Positions 9,679 through 17,178 are shown, numbered from the stretch's first letter. The stretch is DNA of 33,141 nt from JAOAJC01 sp964354195 (GCA_964354195.1 CAYGYN010000025.1:1-33141); one strand, 5' to 3'. Translations and numbers: made by a program. Notes: generated by a model not told the origin, from the sequence alone.

Positions 9679-11297
9679 TTAAAAAATTAGTATTTGGGAT
9701 TGCATTATTTGCATTAGTTTTCACTATATTAGGATTTGCTTCTGCAGCAAGTGTTTGCTGCGAGAAAACAGATGATGGTTTGTATTGCCAGAACGTGCCT
9801 ATTGAACAATGCACAAATGCAAATTCTGTCCCGACTTCATGCCAGGCAACAGCTTTCTGCAAGCCAGGAACATGCTATGATACAACAGAAGGAACATGCC
9901 TTGACAATACACCAAAGCTTGTGTGCAACATGAATGGAGGAGTATGGAGCGATGGGACTGTGCCTCAGTGCAATCTTGGATGCTGTGTTCTTGGTGACCA
10001 GGCTGCTTTTGTCTCTCTCGTAAGGTGCAAGAAGCTGGCGTCATTCTTAGGATTAGAAATAAATTATCAGAAAGATATAAAGAATGAAGTGCAATGCATT
10101 TCATCAGTTCTAGGGCAGGTTAAAGGAGCGTGTGTCTATGAATCAGAATTCCAGAGAACATGCAGGATATCTACAAAAGATGACTGTGTTGGAGTGAGCG
10201 GTGCGACAACAAAGAATCAGACAAAGAATGAATTCTACTCCGGAAAATTATGTTCTGCTGAAGAATTGAAGACAATCTGCGGACCTACAACAAAAACAAT
10301 GTGCGTTCCTGGAAAAGAGGAAGTTTATTTTGTTGACTCGTGCGGAAATCCTGCAAATATTTATGATGCTGCAAAGGCAACTGACAAGGAATATTGGACA
10401 AACATAAAAGACAAGACAGAATCATGCAATGCAGGGGCTGCTAATGCAAACTCAGCAAGCTGCGGGAACTGCAATTACATTGCAGGAAGCTTCTGCAGGA
10501 AAACAACACCTGGAACTGCAAAGGCAACTTATGGAAACAATATCTGCGCTGACATGAATTGCTACAAGACGCAGAATGGGAAAAACTACAAGCATGGAGA
10601 GTCATGGTGTGTTTATAATGACCAAGGGAGCAATGGAAAAGGAAGCGATGCTGTTGGGAGCAGGTTCTACAAGCATATCTGCATAAATGGAGAGGAAGTC
10701 TTGGAAGCTTGCGCTGATTTCAGGCAGCATGAGTGCATTGAAGATTCAATAGACACGACGGCAGGACCATTTGCGCAGGCTGGCTGCCGAGTTAATCGAT
10801 GGCAGGACTGCGCTAAACAAACAAAACAGGATGAATGCCTGAATACCGACAAGAGAGATTGTCTTTGGGTTGGCATACCTGATGGACTACAGTGCGTGCC
10901 AAAGAATCCTCCGGGATTGAAATTCTGGGAAGGAGATGAAGCCAAGAATATATGTGCAAAGGCAAATCTGATATGCACAGCTACACTTGAGACAGACTTG
11001 TTCGGAAAAGAAAAGTGGAGCGGAGATTGTGTTGACGGAAGTGGAGATCTGGTTGATGGCTGGGAAATGACTGCTGTTGAAGCATGCAAGGCAATTGGTG
11101 ACTGCGGGCCAAAGATAAACTGGGTTGGAGACATTGGGTACAAAGGAGCATTCCAGATTGATTTTGATGGAGATATAATGAAGCCAACCAGTGCAAGAAT
11201 AACTGAACTCGCAAAGAAGGATTTAAGTGTCTCGGTAAAAACAGAAGAACAAGAAAAGGAAGAAGGCTTGCTGGACACGATTGGCAACAGATTCTAA
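9675..11297 (+). CDS. Giant cysteine-rich protein, cassette 3: N-terminal half
   Basis: Encodes 540 residues from ATG 9675; the open frame extends upstream to 9651, but the ATGA overlap and the clean signal peptide (MIKKLVFGIALFALVF, ending near FASAAS) decide the start. It covers only the first cysteine-rich ectodomain of the cassette 1 and 2 proteins: KPGTCYDTTEGTC, GCCVLGDQ, a VDSCGNPANIYD block, SCGNCNY, HGESWCVY and IGDCGPKINW. It stops in the variable linker just before the hydrophobic region. The missing second cysteine module and Ig-like repeats are encoded at 13184-15559. With no TM segment at the C-terminus, this half may be released or held only by its N-terminal helix or by contacts with the other half. 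Confidence 0.75.
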   Translation: MIKKLVFGIALFALVFTILGFASAASVCCEKTDDGLYCQNVPIEQCTNANSVPTSCQATAFCKPGTCYDTTEGTCLDNTPKLVCNMNGGVWSDGTVPQCNLGCCVLGDQAAFVSLVRCKKLASFLGLEINYQKDIKNEVQCISSVLGQVKGACVYESEFQRTCRISTKDDCVGVSGATTKNQTKNEFYSGKLCSAEELKTICGPTTKTMCVPGKEEVYFVDSCGNPANIYDAAKATDKEYWTNIKDKTESCNAGAANANSASCGNCNYIAGSFCRKTTPGTAKATYGNNICADMNCYKTQNGKNYKHGESWCVYNDQGSNGKGSDAVGSRFYKHICINGEEVLEACADFRQHECIEDSIDTTAGPFAQAGCRVNRWQDCAKQTKQDECLNTDKRDCLWVGIPDGLQCVPKNPPGLKFWEGDEAKNICAKANLICTATLETDLFGKEKWSGDCVDGSGDLVDGWEMTAVEACKAIGDCGPKINWVGDIGYKGAFQIDFDGDIMKPTSARITELAKKDLSVSVKTEEQEKEEGLLDTIGNRF

Positions 11298-11318
11298 GAC
11301 TAAGGTTAAAGAGCTAAT

Positions 11319-11343
11319 TTGTAACCCCTAATTAGTTACACAA
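11319..11343 (+). terminator. Inverted repeat after the N-terminal half gene
   Basis: TGTAAC (11320-11325) and GTTACA (11335-11340) form a 6-bp stem with a 9-nt loop, 22 nt after the stop codon at 11297. It may be a terminator or an mRNA end structure. No long T-tract follows, so the assignment is weak. Confidence 0.3.
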
Positions 11344-11353
11344 AAACATAAGA

Positions 11354-11363
11354 TTTAAATATA
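11354..11363 (+). promoter_or_regulatory. TATA box of MORN lipoprotein gene 1
   Basis: TTTAAATATA begins 29 nt before ATG 11383. No ribosome binding site lies in between, which fits a leaderless message. The same element at the same distance precedes the second copy. Confidence 0.6.
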
Positions 11364-11382
11364 TGTGATTCTTATGTAAGCT

Positions 11383-11937
11383 ATGAGTAAAACATTAGAC
11401 AAGGTTGTAAAGACTATGCCTAAATTAGGCTTAGCTGGACTTCTTGCAATGTCAAGTGGATGCTTGGGGGCTGCAATAATCTCAGGATATGGGGCACAAT
11501 GCAACCAACCCGGAGCTTATGCATTCGGAAATGCATTGAATCAGACAGAAGCTGCAAGAGAAGGCAGAAGCGAAACAGTTGTTGCAGTACAGCAACCTCG
11601 GGAAGGCAATAGCAATAATGCTCAAGATAATGGCTTTAGAAACGGCACATTGAGATGGCCTAACGGGCAGGTATATACTGGAGATATACTTGATAATAAT
11701 GCGCATGGAAGAGGGACTATGATATATGGTACTGGAGAGAAGTATAACGGGCAATTTAGAAATGGTCACCGTGAGGGGTATGGTGTTTTAGAATTTAATG
11801 AAGGGAGCAGATATGAAGGAAACTTTCACAATGATAAAAGAGAAGGTTATGGAAAATTTACATTCAAGACAGGAGAGATTCAGGAAGGTTACTGGAAAGA
11901 TGAGGATTTTGTAGGAAAAGAAAAACCTAAAGAATAA
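11383..11937 (+). CDS. MORN-repeat lipoprotein-like surface protein 1
   Basis: Encodes 184 residues. The N-terminus is basic then hydrophobic (KLGLAGLLAMSSGC) with Cys27 at a possible lipobox; the -3 residue is Ser rather than the usual Leu/Val/Ile, so lipid attachment is plausible but not certain. Residues about 85-175 are four MORN-type repeats with the pattern G-x-G-x(4-5)-G-x-x-Y-x-G-x-(F/W): HGRGTMIYGTGEKYNGQF, EGYGVLEFNEGSRYEGNF and EGYGKFTFKTGEIQEGYW are clear. MORN repeats form beta-hairpin sheets used in protein or membrane contacts. The gene sits inside the split third cassette, with its own leaderless promoter. Its first ~60 residues are nearly identical to those of the 12644 product. 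Confidence 0.75.
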   Translation: MSKTLDKVVKTMPKLGLAGLLAMSSGCLGAAIISGYGAQCNQPGAYAFGNALNQTEAAREGRSETVVAVQQPREGNSNNAQDNGFRNGTLRWPNGQVYTGDILDNNAHGRGTMIYGTGEKYNGQFRNGHREGYGVLEFNEGSRYEGNFHNDKREGYGKFTFKTGEIQEGYWKDEDFVGKEKPKE

Positions 11938-11956
11938 TAACTGACATCTAAGAATA

Positions 11957-11964
11957 TTTATAAA
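11957..11964 (+). promoter_or_regulatory. TATA box before truncated leader ORF
   Basis: TTTATAAA begins 29 nt before ATG 11986, exactly as in the intact copy (13155-13162 before ATG 13184). The short ORF may therefore still be transcribed. Confidence 0.5.
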
Positions 11965-11985
11965 CAAGATTTCTCTTTATTATTC

Positions 11986-12087
11986 ATGCAAAAAAGGGCT
12001 GTTAAACAAGGCATTAAAGGGGCTGCTTTCGGCGAGATTTTTATATTAATTATAGCAACTTTTGCTGTTTGCTTTGTGCTTGGTTGA
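11986..12087 (+). pseudogene. Truncated copy of the C-half leader, 33 codons
   Basis: Translates to 33 residues starting MQKRAVKQGIKGAAFGEIF and ending CFVLG before TGA. It matches, almost base for base, the first ~33 codons of the gene at 13184. The rest of that gene is missing here, so this is a remnant of the duplication. The TATA box is intact, so it could still yield a membrane micropeptide. It retains KGAAFGE, that is Gly followed by Glu at +5, the prepilin processing layout. Confidence 0.65.
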
Positions 12088-12103
12088 AATGAATTCCAAA
12101 ATG

Positions 12104-12110
12104 TTTAAAA
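12104..12110 (+). promoter_or_regulatory. TATA box of hicBA
   Basis: TTTAAAA begins 29 nt before ATG 12133 with no ribosome site between, so the toxin-antitoxin pair has its own probably leaderless promoter. Confidence 0.55.
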
Positions 12111-12132
12111 GGTGCAGTGAACTTTAGGCAGC

Positions 12133-12342
12133 ATGACTGAGTTTAACATTTTGATAGAGAGGGACGAGGATGGAATTTATGTGTCGGAGGTAATTGAGTT
12201 GCCTGGTTGTCATACGCAAGCAAAGACAATTGACGAACTAATGAAGAGAACAAGAGAGGCGATTTCATTGTATTTATCCTGCTCAAAAGACAAATCACCA
12301 ATTAAAGAAAAATTCTTGGGATTGCAAAAGTTAGAGGTTTAA
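12133..12342 (+). CDS. hicB: HicB-family antitoxin
   Basis: Encodes 69 residues with the HicB partial RNase H-like fold signature: FNILIERDEDGIYVSEVIEL, then PGCHTQAKTIDELMKRTREA. It is shorter than many HicB proteins and has no C-terminal DNA-binding (RHH or HTH) domain visible, so autoregulation may depend on another factor or be absent. HicB normally binds HicA and blocks its RNase activity. The hicA gene begins on the base after its stop codon, the reverse of the common hicA-hicB order but frequent in this family. The pair lies between the two copies of a duplicated segment inside the split cassette. Confidence 0.85.
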   Translation: MTEFNILIERDEDGIYVSEVIELPGCHTQAKTIDELMKRTREAISLYLSCSKDKSPIKEKFLGLQKLEV

Positions 12343-12570
12343 ATGGCTAAATTAGCTTTGATAGGCGCCGAGCAGCTATCTAAGACAATACAGAAATTAG
12401 GATTCAAATTTATTAGGCAGGAGGGAAGCCATATGTTCTTCAGACATGATGATGGCAGGACAACTGTTATTCCCAATCATCCTGGCGAGAAAATAGGAAG
12501 AGGGCTTCTTCTAAAAATAATTAAGAAGGACATTCAAATAACAAGGGAAGAATTTGAAAAGATGATTTAA
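12343..12570 (+). CDS. hicA: HicA-family mRNA interferase toxin
   Basis: Encodes 75 residues, the usual HicA size, with a double-stranded RNA-binding-like fold pattern: KTIQKLGFKFIRQEGSHMFF, where His30 in GSH is the expected catalytic residue, then RTTVIPNHPGEKIGRGLLLK and IIKKDIQITREEF at the C-terminus. HicA cleaves mRNA when free of HicB. All key residues are present, so the toxin looks functional. It starts immediately after hicB and is surely co-transcribed. In this position it may stabilise the rearranged surface locus, which is an inference. Confidence 0.9.
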   Translation: MAKLALIGAEQLSKTIQKLGFKFIRQEGSHMFFRHDDGRTTVIPNHPGEKIGRGLLLKIIKKDIQITREEFEKMI

Positions 12571-12614
12571 GGAATTACATTATTACTTCTTTATAGTAAC
12601 AACAAAAGGAAATA

Positions 12615-12624
12615 TTTAAATATA
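12615..12624 (+). promoter_or_regulatory. TATA box of MORN lipoprotein gene 2
   Basis: TTTAAATATA begins 29 nt before ATG 12644 and is a copy of the element at 11354-11363, including the following ATGTGATTCTTA. Confidence 0.6.
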
Positions 12625-12643
12625 TGTGATTCTTAGGTAAATT

Positions 12644-13099
12644 ATGAGTAAAACAATTGATAATGTTGTTAAGACTGCATCTAAATTAGGCTTAGCTGGA
12701 CTTCTTGCAATGTCAAGTGGATGCCTAGGAAGCGCCATAATCACAGGATATGGGGCACAATGCAACCAACCCGGAGCTTATGCATTCGGAAATGCATTGA
12801 ATCAGACAGAAGCTGCAAGAGAAGGCAAGACAACCGTGATTGTTCCTCAGGGTAATGGGCAAGGCAGTAATATCCCAGATATGCCTACCAGAGGAGAGAC
12901 TACACTCAAATTTGGTGATGGGAGAATATATGTCGGGGAAGTTAGGAAAATAAAAGACAATGAATACTGTCCGCTTGGAAAAGGTGTTTTAACAGAAAGA
13001 GATGGTACAAAATGGGAGGGATATTTTGTTTTAGGAAATTGGGCAGGCACCACATATGAAGATTTTGTAAAGAAGAAGAAAGAGATGGGCGTTGAATAG
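12644..13099 (+). CDS. MORN-repeat lipoprotein-like surface protein 2
   Basis: Encodes 151 residues. The first ~60 residues (through NALNQTEAAREG) are almost the same as in the 11383 product, including the hydrophobic LGLAGLLAMSSGC with Cys27. The remainder has diverged and keeps only about two MORN-like units (ETTLKFGDGRIYVGEV and GKGVLTERDGTKWEGYF). The contrast between a conserved exported end and a changed MORN end suggests either relaxed constraint after duplication or selection for different surface contacts. It has its own TATA box and is followed 84 nt later by the C-half gene with a separate TATA box. Confidence 0.7.
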   Translation: MSKTIDNVVKTASKLGLAGLLAMSSGCLGSAIITGYGAQCNQPGAYAFGNALNQTEAAREGKTTVIVPQGNGQGSNIPDMPTRGETTLKFGDGRIYVGEVRKIKDNEYCPLGKGVLTERDGTKWEGYFVLGNWAGTTYEDFVKKKKEMGVE

Positions 13100-13154
13100 G
13101 GTAAAATAAGAAGAATTTCTGCTTTTTTGATTATTTCTCATATTATAAACAATA

Positions 13155-13162
13155 TTTATAAA
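13155..13162 (+). promoter_or_regulatory. TATA box of the C-terminal half gene
   Basis: TTTATAAA begins 29 nt before ATG 13184. The C-half therefore does not depend on transcription of the N-half at 9675. Confidence 0.6.
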
Positions 13163-13183
13163 CAAGCTTTATTTCCTTAAGAT

Positions 13184-15559
13184 ATGCAAAAAAGGGCTGT
13201 GAAACGAAGCATAAAAGGGGCTGCTTTCAGCGAGATTTTTATATTAATTCTGGCGACTTTTGCGTTTGCGTTTGTTCTTGCAGAAGCCAGTAATGTTGAG
13301 GCAGATACTGCATCCCCTAAAGGACTGCTTGCTAAAATATTATTAGATGTTGAAAAGGAAGAAGTTACAGCAAAACCAGCGGCACCGGCTCCCAAAGGTC
13401 CACCGTCCGTCACAAATGATCCTATTAAAACAGCAGGATTAACTGCGGTGCAAGTGCCAAAAGCAAATTCGGTATTTACTAATACAGGGGGAGCTATCAC
13501 AGCTGGCAAAGGAGTTATCCCTGAGGGAGGCAAAGTTGTTTTTGATGGCAAGAATTATAATATACTTACCAAGGAAGGAGCTAATGCAGGCAGATTAACT
13601 CAAGAGGAATTTACTGCTGCTAAGGGAACCGGAGGCTTGTCTGCGGTAACACCGGCAGCTGCTCCTGCAGGTTACACAGGTTCTATAACAGGAATGACAG
13701 GAACAATGGGGGGAATTGTTGAAGGATTAGTTTGGGCGGGAATTGCTTATATGGCAGGACAAATGATTGGAAGCATGCTGGGCTTGCAGAAAAAACAAAC
13801 CCAGGCTCTTAGCACCGCTCTTGCGGCTGGGGCATTCACTTACCAATTCACACAGGGTGCATTTGGATGGAGCGCTGCTGGAGCAAAAGGGGCTGCGCTT
13901 GGAGGATTGGGGGGCGCTGCTGCGCTTGCAATAGGAGTTGCTGCTGTTGTATTTGTTCTTATGTACAAGAAAGAGACTGAAAAAGAGATTAAGTTTACGT
14001 GCATGCCTTATGAGCCGCCTCTTGGAGGAGCAAAGTGCGAGCAATGCAACAAAGATGTTTTCAGGCCTTGCTCTGAATATAGGTGCAAGGCACTTGGACA
14101 GGCATGCGAATTGAGAAACAAGGACACGCCTGGAAAAGAAATGTGCGTCTGGGTGGCAAAAGGCGATGTTACCTCTCCTAAAATAACCACATGGGACACG
14201 GCATTATATCCTATGGAATTAAAATATGAGCCAGACACAACAAGGCCTCCGGCACTTGGAACAAAAGTTGTAAGACCTAATGCCCCGGGCAAATGCCTTC
14301 AGTCTTTCACACCATTATCATTCGGAATAACAACAGATGAGCCTGCGCAATGCAAGATTGACTGGAACCACACTGCAAAATTTGAGCAGATGCGCTATTA
14401 TTTCGGAGAAACTAACTTATTTATGTATAACCATACCCAGACTATGAGACTTCCTGGACCAGATGCCTTTGCTGAAACCAGTGAAAATGCGAGCGCAGGA
14501 AGAGTCGGCGGAGCGCCTGTGTTCAAGAATGATGGGACAACAACTCTTTTTGTAAGGTGCATAGATGCAAATGGGAATGAGAATGTTGATGAGTTTGCCT
14601 TTACGTTCTGCGTTGACAAGTCGCCTGACACAACGCCTCCGCTTGTTGAAGGAACCTCAATACCGACTGGAAGCCCTGTGCAATTTGATGTTCAGAGTGT
14701 TCCTATTGATGTTTATGTGAATGAGCCTGCTGAATGCAAGTGGAGCATAGTAAGCAAGGCATATGATGACATGGAAAACAACATGACTTGCGCAACTGAA
14801 GCAAGGGATATCAATGCGCAGCTAACTTATACATGCACAGGAAACTTTACAGGAATAAAGAACAGCGAGGACAATAAATATTATATCAGGTGCAAGGACC
14901 AGCCTGACAAGGAAGAGAAAGACAGGAACGTAATGACGCAGAGCTATGAATTAGTGATTAGAGGAACACAAACCTTGAACATAAACCATGTTGCGCCAAA
15001 CGGAACTGTCTCTGGAAGCACTGACGCTGTCAAAGTGGACTTGGAGGTTGAGACAGAGCATGGCTCGAATGAAGGAACAGCATTCTGCTACTTCTCTGGA
15101 ACAGGGGAGAATGCCAGTTATATTCCAATGTTCGAGACAAACAGCTTCAGGCACAAGCAAACCTTGCAACTCGCGTCTGGAGATTATAAATATTATTTCA
15201 GGTGCGTTGACTTGGGAGGAAATTCTGCTGAAGCAACAACATCCTTCAGCGTCTATGCTGACAAGGAAGCCCCTAGGGTTAGTAGTGTTTATAACGAAGA
15301 AGGAATGGGGCTTAAAGTTGTCACAAATGAGGATGCAGAGTGCGTCTATTCATTAACTTCATGCAGCTATGTATTCAAAGATGCAGTGGATGCAAAGACG
15401 GTGCTTGTTTATTCAAATGCAAACAACAGGAAGAACAGCTATGCTGAATGGAAGCCAAACACAGTTTATTACATAAAGTGCAGGGATGATTATGGCAATG
15501 AGCCTAACCCTAATGAATGCTCAGTGATTGCAATGCCAACACCACAAATGAAGCCCTAA
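13184..15559 (+). CDS. Giant cysteine-rich protein, cassette 3: C-terminal half
   Basis: Encodes 791 residues. A leader (RSIKGAAFSEIFILILATFA) places Gly before AAFSE, giving Glu at +5 as in type IV prepilins. Next come a Pro/Ala-rich linker (about 60-170), a Gly/Ala-rich hydrophobic region (about 177-265), the second cysteine module (about 273-322, FTCMPYEPPLGGAKCEQC) and Ig-like repeats to the end (EPAECKW, ENNMTC, YYIRCKD, YYIKCRDDYGN). This is the part of the cassette 1 and 2 proteins that is absent from the 9675 product. The two halves together would match one full-length protein, so they may still assemble. The stop codon abuts the stop of hjc on the other strand. Confidence 0.8.
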   Translation: MQKRAVKRSIKGAAFSEIFILILATFAFAFVLAEASNVEADTASPKGLLAKILLDVEKEEVTAKPAAPAPKGPPSVTNDPIKTAGLTAVQVPKANSVFTNTGGAITAGKGVIPEGGKVVFDGKNYNILTKEGANAGRLTQEEFTAAKGTGGLSAVTPAAAPAGYTGSITGMTGTMGGIVEGLVWAGIAYMAGQMIGSMLGLQKKQTQALSTALAAGAFTYQFTQGAFGWSAAGAKGAALGGLGGAAALAIGVAAVVFVLMYKKETEKEIKFTCMPYEPPLGGAKCEQCNKDVFRPCSEYRCKALGQACELRNKDTPGKEMCVWVAKGDVTSPKITTWDTALYPMELKYEPDTTRPPALGTKVVRPNAPGKCLQSFTPLSFGITTDEPAQCKIDWNHTAKFEQMRYYFGETNLFMYNHTQTMRLPGPDAFAETSENASAGRVGGAPVFKNDGTTTLFVRCIDANGNENVDEFAFTFCVDKSPDTTPPLVEGTSIPTGSPVQFDVQSVPIDVYVNEPAECKWSIVSKAYDDMENNMTCATEARDINAQLTYTCTGNFTGIKNSEDNKYYIRCKDQPDKEEKDRNVMTQSYELVIRGTQTLNINHVAPNGTVSGSTDAVKVDLEVETEHGSNEGTAFCYFSGTGENASYIPMFETNSFRHKQTLQLASGDYKYYFRCVDLGGNSAEATTSFSVYADKEAPRVSSVYNEEGMGLKVVTNEDAECVYSLTSCSYVFKDAVDAKTVLVYSNANNRKNSYAEWKPNTVYYIKCRDDYGNEPNPNECSVIAMPTPQMKP

Positions 15560-15949
15560 CTAGGCAAAGAACTGTCCGAATCTCTTTCCTTCTGTTTTTG
15601 CATCCTTAAGAGATGCTGCAAAGTATTTTCCAGTATCTTTCAATTGCTCTGGATATATGAAGAACCAGCCTTCCCTATTGAACCTTAATGCTATAACTGC
15701 TTTCAATCCTATAATCTGGGAGAAAAGGACAAAGTCGCTTATTTGCTCTTTTGTTATGTAGATTGTTGATTTCTTTGATGACTTTGCTTCTATTACACAG
15801 CCTTGCCTGCCGACTTTTGCTGCAAATAAATCGCATGGTGAGTTGTCATTGACACCAGAGCCCGCTACCCGGGCAGCTCTCCATCCATTCTCAGTAAGAA
15901 TATCCAACAGTTCGCGCTCTGCTTTGGAACCTTTTGCCTTGTTTGACAT
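15560..15949 (-). CDS. hjc: Holliday junction resolvase Hjc
   Basis: Encodes 129 residues, the normal Hjc length. It shows the archaeal resolvase nuclease core: KGSKAERELLDILTENGW (catalytic Glu), RVAGSGVNDNSPCDLFA (catalytic Asp; family members usually read PDL, here PCDL), then VIEAKSS with the ExK metal-binding pair and KEQISDF. Hjc cuts four-way DNA junctions during recombination and fork repair. A TATA box (TTTATATAAA, 15971-15980 on the minus strand) lies about 31 nt upstream. It converges directly with the 13184 gene. Confidence 0.93.
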   Translation of the reverse strand: MSNKAKGSKAERELLDILTENGWRAARVAGSGVNDNSPCDLFAAKVGRQGCVIEAKSSKKSTIYITKEQISDFVLFSQIIGLKAVIALRFNREGWFFIYPEQLKDTGKYFAASLKDAKTEGKRFGQFFA

Positions 15950-15970
15950 GATTCAAATTGGAGAATTGGG

Positions 15971-15980
15971 TTTATATAAA
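15971..15980 (-). promoter_or_regulatory. TATA box of hjc
   Basis: On the minus strand TTTATATAAA begins 31 nt before the hjc ATG at 15949, which fits a leaderless or near-leaderless message. Confidence 0.5.
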
Positions 15981-16035
15981 TTTCTTATGATGATAAGAAC
16001 AGAATAAAAATAAAAAATCAAAATAAAATCAATGT

Positions 16036-17178
16036 TTATTCTGTTTCGTTCTCAGGCATTGTCCTGTTCTGCAATCTCTCCTTTATTTTTGAGCTGACAG
16101 CATCCTTTATCTCTTCCCTTGTTTCGTCAGAGAGATTCTTCCATGCCTCAACTCTTTCCATCTGCTTTTCCTTTGCCTGCTCGACAAGCTGCTTTACTTC
16201 TTCTAGCTTGTTCTCCATTCTTGCCTTGTTTATTGCATGAACTGCAATGCTTAGGTTTCTGCCATAGTTGCCTATGGGCTTAAGCATCACTATGACTTCA
16301 GAGTACTTACCTTCTGTAAAGAGCACTTTCGCGTCAGCGAGAGTTTTTTCTGCTTCTGCAATCTGTGTATCAACAGCTGAGAGATTAAGCCCGGCATATT
16401 TCTCATCAGAAATTCTTTCTTTTAGATTCTTAAGAGCCTCTTCTGTTCTTTCTATTCTTTTCTCTGCTATTTTCTTGTCCAAATCAGTCAATCCTGTCTT
16501 GTTTTCTATCTTTTCAATAGCGTCCTCAACTTCTGAGGCATTCTTTGCAGTGATTGCCCTTAGCCTTGTTTTTATCTTGTCCTTCTTATCCTCAAGCTTC
16601 TGCTCCATTGCAGCTGTCTTATTCTCCATTCTTTCAACAGCGGAATCTATTGCTGTTCTTGCTTCCTCTGAGAGATTTTTCTCTGCGAGGATATCCTTCA
16701 GAACTTCAATCCTGTTCTCATGAGCCATTATTGCTCTCTGCAAGCCAACTACTTTTTCAGTGGTGGATTTTATATTGGACTCATCTGAATCTTCCTCAAG
16801 CGCAGACAGCCTTTCCTGTGCTTTCTCAACCAATGCATCGTGCCTTAATTGGGCTCTTTCCATTGCCTTAAGATTGCCTTTCTCAGCCATTTTCTTGACT
16901 TCAAGAAGCTTTTTCTCTGCAAGCCTTAATTCAAGCTGAGCTTTCTTTTCCTGATTAAAGGTGAAAGCTACCTGAACTCGCTCCCAGCTGGTTTTCAAGC
17001 CGTAAAGGGGAGAATCTGGAGTCATTCCAGGGTCAGCTTCAAGCTCATCTGCCACAGAAGCAGTATTTTCTGAAGCTGTTGCAGTGTCAGTTGAAGTTTC
17101 CTCTGCAAATACTGAAGGTACAACTGCAAGAAGTAATACTCCTAAAAGAGTGATTGCTAATATCGTGTATAGTTTCAT
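16036..17178 (-). CDS. DUF5667-type secreted coiled-coil protein
   Basis: Encodes 380 residues: signal peptide (about 1-25, ending near VFAEE), a short Thr/Ser/Ala stretch, then the DUF5667-like block (DPGMTPDSPLYGLKTSWERV, FTFNQEKKAQLELRLAEKKL) and long charged coiled coil to residue 380. The proline-containing DSPLYGLK motif is typical of this domain in archaeal and bacterial envelope proteins. Function is unknown; the protein is probably outside the membrane. A ribosome site GGAGGG (17189-17194) precedes the ATG by 10 nt, and the gene follows the 17181 gene by 2 nt, so the two form an operon. Confidence 0.8.
   Translation of the reverse strand: MKLYTILAITLLGVLLLAVVPSVFAEETSTDTATASENTASVADELEADPGMTPDSPLYGLKTSWERVQVAFTFNQEKKAQLELRLAEKKLLEVKKMAEKGNLKAMERAQLRHDALVEKAQERLSALEEDSDESNIKSTTEKVVGLQRAIMAHENRIEVLKDILAEKNLSEEARTAIDSAVERMENKTAAMEQKLEDKKDKIKTRLRAITAKNASEVEDAIEKIENKTGLTDLDKKIAEKRIERTEEALKNLKERISDEKYAGLNLSAVDTQIAEAEKTLADAKVLFTEGKYSEVIVMLKPIGNYGRNLSIAVHAINKARMENKLEEVKQLVEQAKEKQMERVEAWKNLSDETREEIKDAVSSKIKERLQNRTMPENETE

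Larger units (their letters stand above)
11350..12087 (+). repeat. Tandem duplication, copy 1 (promoter + lipoprotein + leader ORF)
   Basis: This segment repeats at 12611-13285. The shared parts are the promoter stretch ATTTAAATATATGTGATTCT, the first ~60 codons of the lipoprotein-like gene (including 84 identical bases, 11483-11566 versus 12744-12827), a second TATA stretch (ATTTATAAACAAG), and the leader-coding sequence starting ATGCAAAAAAGGGCTGT. The MORN part between them has diverged. The HicBA genes lie between the copies. Confidence 0.75.
12611..13285 (+). repeat. Tandem duplication, copy 2 (promoter + lipoprotein + intact C-half leader)
   Basis: Second copy of the 11350-12087 segment. 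It contains the same promoter stretch, the same lipoprotein N-terminus, and the leader of the 13184 gene, here continuing into a full reading frame. The copy boundaries are approximate because similarity fades in the MORN part. Confidence 0.75.

Noticed and set aside
10667..11287. A 206-codon open frame on the minus strand opposite the N-half gene, and similar long minus-strand frames under the giant genes.
   Set aside because: They arise from codon bias of the cysteine-rich genes, have no promoter or ribosome site, and their composition (Ser/His/Cys-rich) is that of reverse-strand shadows.
11297..13184. The split of the third giant gene as a sequencing frameshift.
   Set aside because: The halves are separated by about 1.9 kb with several intact genes and promoters, and the C-half has its own leader, so a single base error cannot explain it. 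Misassembly remains possible.
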